Below the pieces are notes generated by a model, which was given only the letters and a program-made list of their open reading frames with translations, was not told where the DNA came from and searched no databases. A stretch of 64,000 bases of DNA from SHZI01 sp041396045 (GTDB lineage: Bacteria > Pseudomonadota > Gammaproteobacteria > Steroidobacterales > GCA-2729495). The translations under genes were made by a program, and so were the position numbers. The stretch spans positions 186,001-250,000 of the forward strand of contig JAWKZI010000001.1 of assembly GCA_041396045.1 (NCBI GenBank), written 5' to 3'. Below, one piece after another: positions 1 through 8,819 of the stretch (its first letter is position 1; each line of letters starts with the position of its first letter).

Positions 1-519
1 GCGCATGCGGCGAATCACCGGCACGATGGGGACGCCTGCAACAGGTTCGTCATCGATGCCGAGAATCACATCTCCGGCACGGATACCGGCGCGTGCGGCG
101 GCAGTATCTTCAATAATCGAAACGACGCTGATATTCCCATTGCCGGACTGCACTTCCAGACCTACACCGGTAAAAGCGCCCCGGGTACTAACCTGGATCT
201 CCTCATACTGGCGCGGATCCAGAAACCGTGAATGGGAATCAAGCTGCCCCACCATGCCGCGTACGGCATTTTCCATCAGTTGCTGTTCAGAGACCGGCTC
301 GACGTATTCCTGTTTCACACGCTCGACGATTTCAGTCAGCACCCGAGTGTCCTCGACTGGCAAAGCGCCGGGCAGCATGGTCGATGCGGCAGTGTGGCCA
401 GCATCCGGCCAACGGTCGCTGCCAGTGCCCAGCGAATGAGCCAGCGAAAAGGCCAGCGTGAATCCCACCAGCAGACCCGTGCAGAGCGGCAGCAACCCCT
501 TGATACGCAACGGATTCAT
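1..519 (-). CDS. ctpA: S41-family carboxyl-terminal processing peptidase (CtpA), C-terminal part cut by window edge
   Basis: Only the N-terminal ~170 residues are present. Reading leftward from ATG 519 gives MNPLRIKG, a hydrophobic signal/anchor, the S41 N-terminal helical region (EIVERVKQEYVEPV), then the start of a PDZ domain (FTGVGLEVQ, GIRAGDVILGIDD). The family is a periplasmic serine protease with a Ser-Lys dyad, which lies beyond the edge. An in-frame ATG at 531 is also possible; neither start has a well-spaced ribosome site. It lies about 120 bp downstream of envC in the same direction, the usual envC-ctpA order in gammaproteobacteria. Confidence 0.88.
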   Translation of the reverse strand, partial: MNPLRIKGLLPLCTGLLVGFTLAFSLAHSLGTGSDRWPDAGHTAASTMLPGALPVEDTRVLTEIVERVKQEYVEPVSEQQLMENAVRGMVGQLDSHSRFLDPRQYEEIQVSTRGAFTGVGLEVQSGNGNISVVSIIEDTAAARAGIRAGDVILGIDDEPVAGVPIVPVIRRMR

Positions 520-640
520 CAGAACACACATGGCCTCTTTCGCCCGGACACTAGCACAGCATCCAGGGATCAGGCATGGACTGGGCCACACTCTGCAGGA
601 TCGCGTGCGGAGGTCGTCTGGCGGGTGCCGGACAGCGTCC

Positions 641-1873
641 TCAGTTAGCCCATTGGTGCGGATTAACCGGTCGGCCGTTGCGTCGCACCTCGTAGTACAA
701 CGCCGGACGGGATTGCCCGCCCGTGTCGCCCACATGAGCCACGACATCGCCGACGGCTATGTTTTGTCCGACACGCCGGGTCAAGTCCTGATTGTGTCCG
801 TAGAGGCTCATATATCCACTGCCGTGATCCAGCACCATCAGCAGCCCGAGCCCCGGCAACCAGTCGGCGTATACGACCGTGCCGGCGCGCACAGCCCGTA
901 CTTCCGTACCGGCAGGTGCCGCGATCAATACACCATCCCACCGCATCTGGCCTCCGGCCCGTGGCTTGCCATAGTCAGCGAGCATTGTTCCGTTGACCGG
1001 CCAACGGCCCTTGCCCAGCGGTTGGCCGCTTCCCGCGCTGGCTGCGGCTGGTGGCTTGCCCGGCTTCGGCGCAGCAGCCTCTTGTCGTGCCCGCGCCGCT
1101 GCACGTTCCAGGTCACGAAGCACGCGCTCGAGTGACGCAGCCTCACCGCGCGCGCGCGCGAGCTGGCGAGCCTGGCCTTTGACATCGGCATCCAGGCTCG
1201 CGATGACCGTCGCACGCTCTGCACGCGCACTTTCCAGGGCGGCCAGTTGCTCCCGACGTTTTACCTCCAGGGCAGCGAGCGCTGTTTCCTGCCGGGTCGC
1301 CTCCATCTGATCCCGCTCCAGAGCCTGCAGACTCACCTGAATGGAGGCCAGTAATTCGCCACGACTCCTGGCGAGATAGCCTAGCCAGGTAAGCTCACGC
1401 TCAAGTGCCGCCGGTTCCTGCTGATTGAACAGCGCCTGCACCCGCTCACTGCCGCCGGTAATGTGCGCGAGGCGCAGTTGCCCAGCCAGTTCATCGCGCC
1501 TTTTGGCAAGCTCGAGCTGGGTGGTTTCGATCTGTTGCCTGATCGCCGCCAGACGTGTACGCGTGGCCGCCAGATCTGCAGCCGTGTTCTTTAGCGCCTG
1601 GCGAATCCGGGATGCCGATGTCTCGGTCGTGCGAAGCTGGGCTTCCAGTTCCTGGCGCCGCTTGAGGTCTTTCTGCCGCTGCTGCTCCAGATTGGTGATG
1701 CGATCGCGAACTTTCGCAAGGTCCTTGCGGGTTTTGCCCGAATTCTGGCCAGCGTTCTGGCTGGAACTTTGGCCTGAGGCGCCCGACGCGGACAGTGGCA
1801 GGATCAGGCCCGCGGCCACAATCAATGCGGCCCCCAGCGCCAGAAAACTCGCCAAACCAGACGAAAACCGCAT
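641..1873 (-). CDS. envC: Murein hydrolase activator EnvC (degenerate LytM/M23 domain)
   Basis: About 410 aa: a signal peptide, a long Gln/Arg/Glu-rich coiled coil (about residues 45-250) and a C-terminal M23/LytM domain. The LytM zinc ligands are missing: MRWDG stands where HxGxD would be, and YYEVRRNG where the HxH motif would be. This is the EnvC pattern, in which the protein activates periplasmic amidases at the septum and is not itself a peptidase. ATG 1873 has GGAGG nine bases upstream; an upstream ATG at 1882 overlaps that site. It is followed by ctpA and is divergent from the rhodanese gene. Confidence 0.9.
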   Translation of the reverse strand: MRFSSGLASFLALGAALIVAAGLILPLSASGASGQSSSQNAGQNSGKTRKDLAKVRDRITNLEQQRQKDLKRRQELEAQLRTTETSASRIRQALKNTAADLAATRTRLAAIRQQIETTQLELAKRRDELAGQLRLAHITGGSERVQALFNQQEPAALERELTWLGYLARSRGELLASIQVSLQALERDQMEATRQETALAALEVKRREQLAALESARAERATVIASLDADVKGQARQLARARGEAASLERVLRDLERAAARARQEAAAPKPGKPPAAASAGSGQPLGKGRWPVNGTMLADYGKPRAGGQMRWDGVLIAAPAGTEVRAVRAGTVVYADWLPGLGLLMVLDHGSGYMSLYGHNQDLTRRVGQNIAVGDVVAHVGDTGGQSRPALYYEVRRNGRPVNPHQWAN

Positions 1874-1906
1874 ACGGACCATCCTCCGGGCAGTTTAGGC
1901 CATGGT

Positions 1907-1912
1907 TATAAT
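1907..1912 (+). promoter_or_regulatory. Candidate -10 element for the rhodanese-secB-gpsA genes
   Basis: A perfect TATAAT lies 25 bp before the rhodanese start, in the gap between divergent envC and the rhodanese gene. I see no convincing -35 hexamer at 16-18 bp, so this is a partial match only. Confidence 0.35.
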
Positions 1913-1936
1913 GCGCGGCCAGCCAGATCGGAATTC

Positions 1937-2398
1937 ATGAACAACCTTCTTGCCTTCGCTACGGCGAATCCTTACCTCGTCACCGCAACCGTATTGATGG
2001 TCGTTGCCGTGGTGGCCTTTGAACTTCGCTTGCGCGCGCGAGCGGGCTTTGAAGTATCAGTTGCCGAATCCATACGAATGATCAACAACGGGGCGGCCGT
2101 TGTGGATATTCGTGATGCCGACAAATTTGCCGGAGGACATATCGTCGATGCCCTGAATATTCCGGCTGCAGAGTTGGCCCGGGCAGAAGAAGGCAAGATC
2201 AAGAAGAATCGTGCCGTTGTAGTCGTTTGCGAAAACGGTTCGGAAAGTGTGCAGAGTGCGCGCGTACTGAGAGCTGCCGGCTTTGATGGTGCCTACAGTC
2301 TCAGCGGCGGTGTGGAGGGCTGGCGACGCGACAATCAACCTCTGGTGACTGACCGGCGGCAGGTGACGGCCAAAGCCAAGACCAAGGCCGGGCGTTAG
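1937..2398 (+). CDS. Membrane-anchored rhodanese-like sulfurtransferase (YibN type)
   Basis: 153 aa with one N-terminal transmembrane helix (about residues 10-28) and a single rhodanese domain (about 40-135). The active-site loop reads VVVCENGSES, so the catalytic Cys is present, followed by the typical GGVEGW motif near the end. The family moves sulfane sulfur from thiosulfate-like donors; the physiological substrate is unknown. A rhodanese gene upstream of secB is a common gammaproteobacterial arrangement. Confidence 0.85.
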   Translation: MNNLLAFATANPYLVTATVLMVVAVVAFELRLRARAGFEVSVAESIRMINNGAAVVDIRDADKFAGGHIVDALNIPAAELARAEEGKIKKNRAVVVVCENGSESVQSARVLRAAGFDGAYSLSGGVEGWRRDNQPLVTDRRQVTAKAKTKAGR

Positions 2399-2460
2399 TC
2401 ACTCCTCGATGGTATACGGAATTCCGCAACTTGAATCGGCAATAAATTTCAGGAGGTTAA

Positions 2461-3015
2461 ATGGCTGAGTCAGCCAACCAGAACAGCAGCCAGGGCAAGG
2501 GCAGCAGCAACGGAACGAATGGCAGTGGCAACGGCACGCCCGGCGGCCCTGCTGCGAACAGTGGCCGGCAGTTCGGTCTGCGTCAGCTCTATGTCAAGGA
2601 TCTTTCGTTCGAGTCGCCCAACGCACCAGGCGTCCTCAACGAGCCAGGCTTGAGTCCGGAGATAAAGCTGAACCTGCGGACCTCCCACCGCGATCTGGGC
2701 AACGGTGTGGCCGAGGTCGTGCTGCATGTGTCGGTTCACGCACTGGCCGGGCAGCGCACCGTATTTCTGATTGAACTGCAGCAGGCCGGCACATTTCAGA
2801 TCAGCGGCTTTCCGCCGGAAGAGACACGCGCCATTATCGGTGTGGCCTGTCCGAATGCTCTTTTTCCCTATGCGCGCGAAGCGGTTTCTTCTGTCGCACA
2901 ACGCGGCGGCTTCGCCCAGCTTCTGCTACAGCCCATCGACTTTACGGCCTTGTTCAACCAGGCGCAGGCGCAGTCCGGGCAAGATGCCGGGACCACGCCG
3001 GCTGATCAGACCTGA
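2461..3015 (+). CDS. secB: Protein-export chaperone SecB
   Basis: 184 aa, against about 155 in E. coli. The SecB core begins at about residue 38 (QLYVKDLSFESPNAPGVL) and includes the FPYAREAVSSVAQRGGF segment. SecB is a cytosolic tetramer that keeps preproteins unfolded and passes them to SecA. The extra length is an N-terminal tail of about 35 residues rich in Ser, Asn and Gly, and an Ala/Gln/Pro-rich C-terminal tail. AGGAGG lies four bases before ATG 2461. gpsA follows 22 bp downstream, as in many Gammaproteobacteria. Confidence 0.95.
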   Translation: MAESANQNSSQGKGSSNGTNGSGNGTPGGPAANSGRQFGLRQLYVKDLSFESPNAPGVLNEPGLSPEIKLNLRTSHRDLGNGVAEVVLHVSVHALAGQRTVFLIELQQAGTFQISGFPPEETRAIIGVACPNALFPYAREAVSSVAQRGGFAQLLLQPIDFTALFNQAQAQSGQDAGTTPADQT

Positions 3016-3037
3016 CCCCGCACAGGTCGTGTAGATC

Positions 3038-4039
3038 ATGACAGCCACAGATGGTCTGGCGGTGCTTGGAGCCGGGTCCTGGGGCACAGCGCTGGCGATA
3101 CAGCTGGGCCGCGAGGGTTCACCAACCAGTCTGTGGGGTCGGCAAGCTGCCGACATCGAAGCGCTGTCCCATAGTCGTATCAACGCACGCTACCTGCCCG
3201 GCATCCGGCTTCCGGACAGCGTCATGGTCGAGTCCGACCTCAGGCGCATCGTCCGCCGACACCGGGACTTTCTGGTCTGCGTGCCCAGTCACGCTTTTCG
3301 CCAAACGCTGGCTTTGTTGCGACCAGGACTCGCCACCGACGCACGAGTGGCCTGGGCGACAAAGGGCTTCGAACACAGTACCGGGCGGCTACCCCACGAA
3401 GTCGCGCGTGAAGAACTGGGCGAGGAATTGCCGATGGCCGTTCTGTCCGGACCCACCTTTGCACGGGAAGTCGGTGCCGGCCTGCCAACCGCCATGACAA
3501 TTGCGGCCACTGAGCCATCGTTTGCCGTCGCACTGGCAGCCCGGTTGTCGGGTCGAAAATTCCGGGCGTACACCACCAGCGACATGATCGGCGTGGAGGT
3601 TGGCGGCGCGGTAAAGAACGTACTCGCGATCGGCGCCGGCATGTCGGACGGGCTGGGCTTTGGCGCCAATGCACGGATTGCATTGATCACTCGCGGACTC
3701 GCCGAGATGAGCAGCCTGGGTAGTGCGCTCGGCGGAAAGTCGCTGACCTTCATGGGGCTGTCCGGCATGGGCGACCTGGTTCTGACCTGCACGGATGATC
3801 AGTCGCGGAACCGTCGCTTTGGCCTCGCGATCGCCGCCGGCGAAAAGCCCGAAGATGCGGCGCGCCGCATCGGCCAGGTGGTCGAGGGCCGCTTTGCGGC
3901 GGCCGCGGTCAGAACAGTCGCACAGCGGCTGGGCGTGGAGATGCCGATCTGCGAGCAGGTCTATCAGGTGCTGGAAGAAGGCGTGCCGCCGCTGGCTGCC
4001 GCGACCGCGCTGCTGGCGCGCGCGCTCGGCCCGGAATAG
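3038..4039 (+). CDS. gpsA: NAD(P)+ glycerol-3-phosphate dehydrogenase
   Basis: 333 aa, the family length. The N-terminal Rossmann motif is GAGSWGTA at residues 9-16. The SGPTFA motif and the catalytic-lysine segment VGGAVKNVLAIGAG follow, and the C-terminal helical domain carries GLSGMGDLVLTCT. The enzyme reduces dihydroxyacetone phosphate to sn-glycerol-3-phosphate for phospholipid synthesis. It sits close behind secB, and a PlsC-family acyltransferase that could act in the same pathway lies at 14.3 kb. Confidence 0.96.
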   Translation: MTATDGLAVLGAGSWGTALAIQLGREGSPTSLWGRQAADIEALSHSRINARYLPGIRLPDSVMVESDLRRIVRRHRDFLVCVPSHAFRQTLALLRPGLATDARVAWATKGFEHSTGRLPHEVAREELGEELPMAVLSGPTFAREVGAGLPTAMTIAATEPSFAVALAARLSGRKFRAYTTSDMIGVEVGGAVKNVLAIGAGMSDGLGFGANARIALITRGLAEMSSLGSALGGKSLTFMGLSGMGDLVLTCTDDQSRNRRFGLAIAAGEKPEDAARRIGQVVEGRFAAAAVRTVAQRLGVEMPICEQVYQVLEEGVPPLAAATALLARALGPE

Positions 4040-4062
4040 GCGTTGCCGGCTATCGTTCCACG

Positions 4063-4518
4063 TCAGACAAAATTGAGCTGACGCCAGGCTTCGTAGATGA
4101 TCAGCGCTGCGGCATTCGACAGGTTCAGGCTTCGCTCGACCGTGCGCATGGGTATGCGCAGCACCTGTTCCGGTGGCAAAGCCGACAGGATCTCCGCCGG
4201 TAGCCCACTGCTCTCCTGTCCCAGCAGGAAGGCGTCGTTGGCCATGAAGGTGGGCGCGGAATAGACGCGTGTACCGCGCGTCGACAAGGCGAAAACACGC
4301 GGCTGACCGATCGACTGCAGACAGTCAGCCAGAGTCGCGTGCTGCTGCACCGCCGCCCACTCGTGATAATCCAGCCCCGCGCGCCGCAACTGTCGATCTT
4401 CCAGACTGAAACCGAGCGGGTTGATAAGGTGGAGCCGGGTCCCGGTATTGGCACACAGGCGTATGATATTGCCGGTGTTCGGCGGAATTTCCGGACGAAA
4501 CAGGATCAGATTGAACAA
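4063..4518 (-). CDS. trmL: tRNA (cytidine(34)-2'-O)-methyltransferase TrmL
   Basis: 151 aa SPOUT methyltransferase. The protein opens FNLILFRPEIPPNTGNIIRL, matching the TrmL N-terminus, and ends with the knot motifs LLGQESSGLP, RIPMRTVERSLNLS and ALIIYEAWRQ. It methylates the wobble ribose of tRNA-Leu. I chose TTG 4518 because it places the protein at the family start and has GGAG eight bases upstream. The frame stays open further upstream, but that part overlaps the next gene and has no homology I recognise. Convergent with gpsA. Confidence 0.9.
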   Translation of the reverse strand: MFNLILFRPEIPPNTGNIIRLCANTGTRLHLINPLGFSLEDRQLRRAGLDYHEWAAVQQHATLADCLQSIGQPRVFALSTRGTRVYSAPTFMANDAFLLGQESSGLPAEILSALPPEQVLRIPMRTVERSLNLSNAAALIIYEAWRQLNFV

Positions 4519-4600
4519 AACCGCATCTCCAGACGCTCGCGCCCACTCAGTCTCGGGTACCGATTCAAGGGCTGGCACCGGGACCGACGCTGATCGGGCG

Positions 4601-5560
4601 TTGCTGGGGTCCCGCTTTTGCGGCCTGAGCTTTGCGTCGCCCATCGTCCTGTTGTCAGGCTGTGTCGGGTTCGGCGAAGAATATACGCGGGTTGTCGGCT
4701 TTTCGAATCGCGATGTCGGCGCCATCGTGCTCAAGGGCACCACGCTGAAACCACGACTGGGCAATGAACTGCACCGGATCGCGGAAACGCCGATGGGCAT
4801 GCTCAACGCCATCGGCCTGCAGAACCCGGGCGTGGAGGCTGTCGTGAGCCGGATTCTGCCGTCGCTGGATTTTGGCGAGACCCGCTTCATTGCCAACGCC
4901 TGCGGCTCGACCATCGAAGAGTACGTTGAAGTCTGTCGGCGCTTTGATGACTCGGCGATCGATGCCATCGAGATCAACATCAGTTGCCCCAACGTCAAGG
5001 AAGGCGGCGTCGCATTCGGCAACTACCCGGATGTGTCGGCGCGCGTAGTGGCAGCCTGCCGGCGGGCAACAAAGAAGCCGCTCATCACCAAGCTGTCTCC
5101 GAACCAGACCGATATCCGCGAGAACGCCCGCCGCTGCATCGAGGCCGGAACGGATGCTCTGGCCGTGATCAACACGCTGACGGGTATGGCTGTGGATATC
5201 GAAAAGCGCCAGCCGGTTCTGGCAAACGTACAGGGTGGGTTGTCGGGGCCAGCCATCAAACCGATCGCACTTCTCAAGACCTGGCAGGTATTTCAGGAAG
5301 CGGGTCCGCTGGGTATTCCCATCATTGGCCAGGGGGGCATCAACAGCGCCAGCGATGCACTGGAATTTCTGATTGCCGGCGCCTCGGCCGTCGGCGTCGG
5401 CACGGCACTGTTCTACGACCCGCTCGTATGCCACCAGATCAACGCCGGAATCGCGGATTATCTGCGGCGGCACAACATCGGAAATGTGGCTGATCTGGTA
5501 GGCACCCTGGAAACAGGCGTCGGCCAGGCTCCGGCCCAAATCGCCGCCGCAGCCGGCTAA
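4601..5560 (+). CDS. pyrD: Dihydroorotate dehydrogenase, class 1B catalytic subunit (PyrDB type)
   Basis: About 319 aa from TTG 4601; a longer frame opens upstream but lies antisense to trmL. FMN-barrel features are visible: SPIVLLSGCVGFG, VLKGTTLKPR, ETPMGMLNAIGLQNPG, and the active-site loop NISCPNVKEGG. Cysteine as the catalytic base in that loop marks class 1, not the membrane class 2 enzyme typical of gammaproteobacteria. Class 1B enzymes normally need PyrK for electron transfer to NAD+, and no pyrK is in this window. The exact start is uncertain. Confidence 0.88.
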   Translation: MLGSRFCGLSFASPIVLLSGCVGFGEEYTRVVGFSNRDVGAIVLKGTTLKPRLGNELHRIAETPMGMLNAIGLQNPGVEAVVSRILPSLDFGETRFIANACGSTIEEYVEVCRRFDDSAIDAIEINISCPNVKEGGVAFGNYPDVSARVVAACRRATKKPLITKLSPNQTDIRENARRCIEAGTDALAVINTLTGMAVDIEKRQPVLANVQGGLSGPAIKPIALLKTWQVFQEAGPLGIPIIGQGGINSASDALEFLIAGASAVGVGTALFYDPLVCHQINAGIADYLRRHNIGNVADLVGTLETGVGQAPAQIAAAAG

Positions 5561-5568
5561 CTGCTAAG

Positions 5569-5584
5569 CACTGTCATTACAGTG
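5569..5584 (+). terminator. Possible terminator after pyrD
   Basis: CACTGT-CATT-ACAGTG is a perfect 6-bp stem with a 4-base loop, extendable by an A-T and a G-T pair. It is followed by TTAATTTATTT. It lies 9 bp past the pyrD stop, between convergent genes. The stem is short, so strength is uncertain. Confidence 0.5.
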
Positions 5585-5613
5585 TTAATTTATTTAGTCT
5601 TTATAAACAAGGG

Positions 5614-5631
5614 CCTGGCAAGCCAGCCAGG
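5614..5631 (-). terminator. Possible stem-loop terminator after glnG
   Basis: CCTGGC and GCCAGG flank a 6-base loop. Read leftward, the stem is followed by CCCTTGTTTATAAAG, only moderately T-rich. It lies about 45 bp past the glnG stop. Confidence 0.35.
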
Positions 5632-5674
5632 AAGGCGCGCAAATGCTGATCCCGCCTGACGGGTCTGTTGTGGG

Positions 5675-7090
5675 CTAGTCCAGCCCGTGTTCCCGGATCT
5701 TCCGGGTTAGCGTGTTCCGGCCCCAGCCCAGCATGCGGGCAGCGTCCTGTCGATGGCCTCGGGCCCGAGTCAGGGCGACATTAATCAGCGTTCGCTCGAA
5801 CTCCGGCAGGGCCCGGTCCAGCAACGAATCGTCGCCGGCCGTGTCGAGTTCCTCTTCAGCCCATCGGGCCAGCCGCTGCGACCAGTCGGCACCACCACCG
5901 CGCGCCCGGGAATCGCCAGCCACCTTGCCGCCCAGTTCACCGGGGATATCCTCCGCGCGAATCTCGGCACCCGGGGCGGTTACGGTCAATCGTCTGCAGA
6001 TATTCACGAGCTGGCGCACATTGCCGGGCCAGCTGAAATCGGTCAGTAGTGCCACAGCCTCGGCTGCGACCCGCTTTGGTGGCATGCCCAGTTCGCGGGC
6101 CGCTTCACGCAGGTAGTAGTCGAGCAGCAGTGGAATATCGTCACGTCGGTCACGCAACGGAGGCGTCACGATATGCATGACATTCAAACGGTGGAAGAGG
6201 TCTTCCCTAAAGGTGCCTGACTCAACGGCAGCCGGAAGTTCCTGGTTGGTGGCCGCGATCACCCGTACATTGACCTGAATCGGAATCTGGCCACCGACCC
6301 GGTAAAACTCGCCTTCGGCAAGTACCCGCAGCAGTCGCGTCTGCAGCGCTGGCGACATGTCCCCGATTTCGTCCAGAAACAAGGTGCCTCCGTCAGCCTG
6401 CTCAAAGCGGCCGATCCGACGGCTGTCAGCGCCGGTAAAGGCACCGCGCTCATGGCCAAAGAGCTCAGATTCAAGAAGCTCGGCAGCGATGGCGGTTGTA
6501 TTGAGCGCAATGAAGGGCTCCGTGGCCCGCGGACTGTGCTCGTGCAGGGCCCGCGCCACGAGTTCCTTGCCGGTGCCGGACTCTCCGGTGATCAGCACCG
6601 TCATGCTCGAGCGCGACAGCCGGCCTATGGTCCGGAACACCTCCTGCATGACCGGTGCCCGTCCGATCATCGCTGGCACCTGTCGATCTACGGCAACCTG
6701 CCCTCCGGCCGAGCGCGGACCGTAACGGGCAGCCCGGCGAACCAGTGCCACCGCATCGTCAACATCAAACGGTTTGGGCAGATACTCGAAGGCGCCACCC
6801 TGGTATGCGGCAACCGCACTATCCAGATCAGCGTGTGCAGTAATGATGATCACCGGAAACGAATGTCCATCAGCAGCCAGTCGTCGCAGTGCGTCCATGC
6901 CATCAGTACCTGGCATGCGCACATCCGAGATCAACACATCCGGTTGATCCGTACGCAGTGCACTGAAGACGGCGTCCGCAGATTCAAAGGTACGGGTATC
7001 CATGCCCTCGTTGTTCAGAGCCTTGTCGAGCACCCAGCGCACTGAGGCATCGTCGTCGACAACCCACACCGACAGTTCCCGGCTACTCAT
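5675..7090 (-). CDS. glnG: Nitrogen regulation response regulator NtrC (GlnG)
   Basis: About 471 aa. Receiver domain (residues 1-120, VVDDDASVRW, phosphoacceptor Asp in VLISDVRMPG), sigma-54 AAA+ domain (Walker A GESGTGKE, GAFTGA loop contacting sigma-54, Walker B FLDEIGD), and a C-terminal Fis-type helix-turn-helix (RQDAARMLGWGRNTLTRKI). It activates sigma-54 promoters under nitrogen limitation. ATG 7090 overlaps the glnL stop (TGATG), so the two are translationally coupled. Likely targets include glnA, whose upstream region carries NtrC-type dyads. Confidence 0.96.
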   Translation of the reverse strand: MSSRELSVWVVDDDASVRWVLDKALNNEGMDTRTFESADAVFSALRTDQPDVLISDVRMPGTDGMDALRRLAADGHSFPVIIITAHADLDSAVAAYQGGAFEYLPKPFDVDDAVALVRRAARYGPRSAGGQVAVDRQVPAMIGRAPVMQEVFRTIGRLSRSSMTVLITGESGTGKELVARALHEHSPRATEPFIALNTTAIAAELLESELFGHERGAFTGADSRRIGRFEQADGGTLFLDEIGDMSPALQTRLLRVLAEGEFYRVGGQIPIQVNVRVIAATNQELPAAVESGTFREDLFHRLNVMHIVTPPLRDRRDDIPLLLDYYLREAARELGMPPKRVAAEAVALLTDFSWPGNVRQLVNICRRLTVTAPGAEIRAEDIPGELGGKVAGDSRARGGGADWSQRLARWAEEELDTAGDDSLLDRALPEFERTLINVALTRARGHRQDAARMLGWGRNTLTRKIREHGLD

Positions 7091-8166
7091 CACGCCACAG
7101 GCTCCGCAACTGTGAACGGCACGCGAATCGTGAATACGGTCTTGCCGGGCCGCGACTGGAATTCGATCAGTCCACCGTGCCGACTGACGAGATCCTGTGA
7201 GATCGACAATCCGAGGCCGGTGCCATCACCACGCCCGGTGACCAGCGGGTAGAAAATGGACTCGGCCAGATCGGCCGGGACACCGGGCCCATCGTCTTCA
7301 ATCTCGATGCAGAGGACGAGTTTGTGGTGGGCCGTCCCGATCGGAAAATTCGCCAGGGCTCGTGTGCGAAATACCAGATGCCCGGCAGATCCCACTGCCT
7401 CAAGGGCATTGCGGGCGATGTTCAACAAGGCCTGGATCAGCTGATCTGGATCTGCCGACAGAACCGGGAGACTGGGATCGTAGTCACGAACGATCTGTAC
7501 GTCCGTGCGGCGCTCACTCGCCACCAGCGCAACCACCCGCTCGAGAATTTCGTGAACATTCACATCCCGCCGCGTCGGGCGACGGACTGGTCCCAGCAAA
7601 CTGTCGGTAAGTGCCGTGAGACGATCGGCTTCGCCGATGATGATCCGCGTGAACTCACGAAGTTGAGGGGTCGGCAGTTCGCGTTCCAGTAGCTGGGCAG
7701 CGCCACGCAGCCCGCCCAGAGGGTTGCGAATCTCGTGTGCGAGCTGCCGGATCATCCTGCGACTGGCATCCCGCTGATTGATCAGCGCATGTTCGCGATC
7801 GATCTGACGCCATTGGGTTGCATCCGACATCTCGACGATGACACGTTGGCCAGATCCCGGTCCTGGCGAGAGGTGGCAGGCAACCTCAACGGGGACTCCC
7901 CGATGAGCCGGCGTAATCGAGATCAGTTGGCCAAATATCTCGCCGTGCTCAATCACCCGACTGAGCAGTTCCTCGACATAGCTAAAACCAGGCAGCAGCG
8001 TGTGCAGATGGTTGCCAAGGCTCAAGCGGGCACTGAGGCCCAGCAGATCTTCGGCACCCGCGTTCAGATACAGCAGAATGCCATCGCCATCGACAATAAG
8101 TACCGCCGTGGACAGGCCAGCAAGGATCTCGCGAGGCTGCGGCAGCGCACCAGCGCCGGTCGTCAA
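7090..8166 (-). CDS. glnL: Nitrogen-sensing histidine kinase NtrB (GlnL)
   Basis: About 358 aa from TTG 8166, close to the 349 of E. coli. It has an N-terminal PAS domain (AVLIVDGDGILLYLNAGAEDLLG), the H-box LAHEIRNPLGGLRGAAQLL with the phosphorylated His, and the ATPase N box (IARNAL) and G boxes (DDGPGVP, GDGTGLGLSIS). It phosphorylates NtrC under control of PII. The frame is open back to 8523, but the extra N-terminus lies inside the DUF4124 gene and is not NtrB-like. No clear ribosome site supports TTG 8166; the choice rests on family length and the MTTG start. Confidence 0.88.
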   Translation of the reverse strand: MTTGAGALPQPREILAGLSTAVLIVDGDGILLYLNAGAEDLLGLSARLSLGNHLHTLLPGFSYVEELLSRVIEHGEIFGQLISITPAHRGVPVEVACHLSPGPGSGQRVIVEMSDATQWRQIDREHALINQRDASRRMIRQLAHEIRNPLGGLRGAAQLLERELPTPQLREFTRIIIGEADRLTALTDSLLGPVRRPTRRDVNVHEILERVVALVASERRTDVQIVRDYDPSLPVLSADPDQLIQALLNIARNALEAVGSAGHLVFRTRALANFPIGTAHHKLVLCIEIEDDGPGVPADLAESIFYPLVTGRGDGTGLGLSISQDLVSRHGGLIEFQSRPGKTVFTIRVPFTVAEPVA

Positions 8167-8237
8167 CGGATTCGGGGACCGCGAATGCAGCCCGTCTTTT
8201 GCCTCGGCAGTTTTACCGTGAGCCGTGGGATTTCGGG

Positions 8238-8783
8238 CTACGGCCTGGGAGGCAGCGGCGTTGTCGGCCTCACCGGATTTGCGATCGAGGTCTGTCTGAC
8301 ATTGAAGCGGATCGTTGCGCTCGACATCAGGGCTTTGCCCGAGGCGTCGACTACGTCCACCGTCAGACTGTGTTCGCCGCGGTAGACCCCCGTGAAGTGA
8401 CTCGTGCTGGCCCCCTGCTCCGCCTTCTGCGTCCGGCCGTCCAGGGTGAATACCATGGCGTGACCGGACCGCAGTGCCGGCTGCACTGTTGCCGCGACGT
8501 CCAGTTGGCCCTCGATGTTCCACAGCACCTGATCCTGGGTGGGCTTCGTCACAACCAGCGACTGGTAACCAACCGTGACCGGGTGCTGATCGGTGTTCGT
8601 GCTACTGCGCCTGACGCCGGCGCTGTCGGTCGCGCTGCGGGCCGGCTTGCTGACCGTGATCGTGACCCGCTCGGCGCCTGCATGCGGTTGGTCGGAGAAG
8701 TGCGTGACACCCTCTGCATCGACCCACCGGTAGACGTCGGCAGACCCGAGTGCCAGGGCAAGAACGGCCAGGATGGCGTACAT
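8238..8783 (-). CDS. DUF4124 domain-containing periplasmic protein
   Basis: 181 aa. A signal peptide (MYAILAVLALALGSA) is followed directly by the DUF4124 signature VYRWVDAEGVTHFSDQP at about residues 17-33. A Ser/Thr-rich linker and a C-terminal beta-rich region (about 85-165) follow, ending in a Pro-rich tail. Function unknown. Its place between glnA and glnL is a recurrent gammaproteobacterial arrangement, which suggests co-transcription with the nitrogen genes; a direct nitrogen role is not shown. Confidence 0.85.
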   Translation of the reverse strand: MYAILAVLALALGSADVYRWVDAEGVTHFSDQPHAGAERVTITVSKPARSATDSAGVRRSSTNTDQHPVTVGYQSLVVTKPTQDQVLWNIEGQLDVAATVQPALRSGHAMVFTLDGRTQKAEQGASTSHFTGVYRGEHSLTVDVVDASGKALMSSATIRFNVRQTSIANPVRPTTPLPPRP

Positions 8784-8819
8784 GTGCCAAGCATACCGAT
8801 ACGGTCTTCCGGCAACCAG

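Noticed and set aside
4655..5539. 294-aa open frame on the - strand opposite pyrD
   Set aside because: Shadow of the dihydroorotate dehydrogenase; no motif and no ribosome site.
7090..8523. Long N-terminal extension of glnL to 8523
   Set aside because: The extra 119 residues overlap the DUF4124 gene, are Gly/Arg/Gln-rich in the manner of a shadow frame, and are absent from NtrB proteins.
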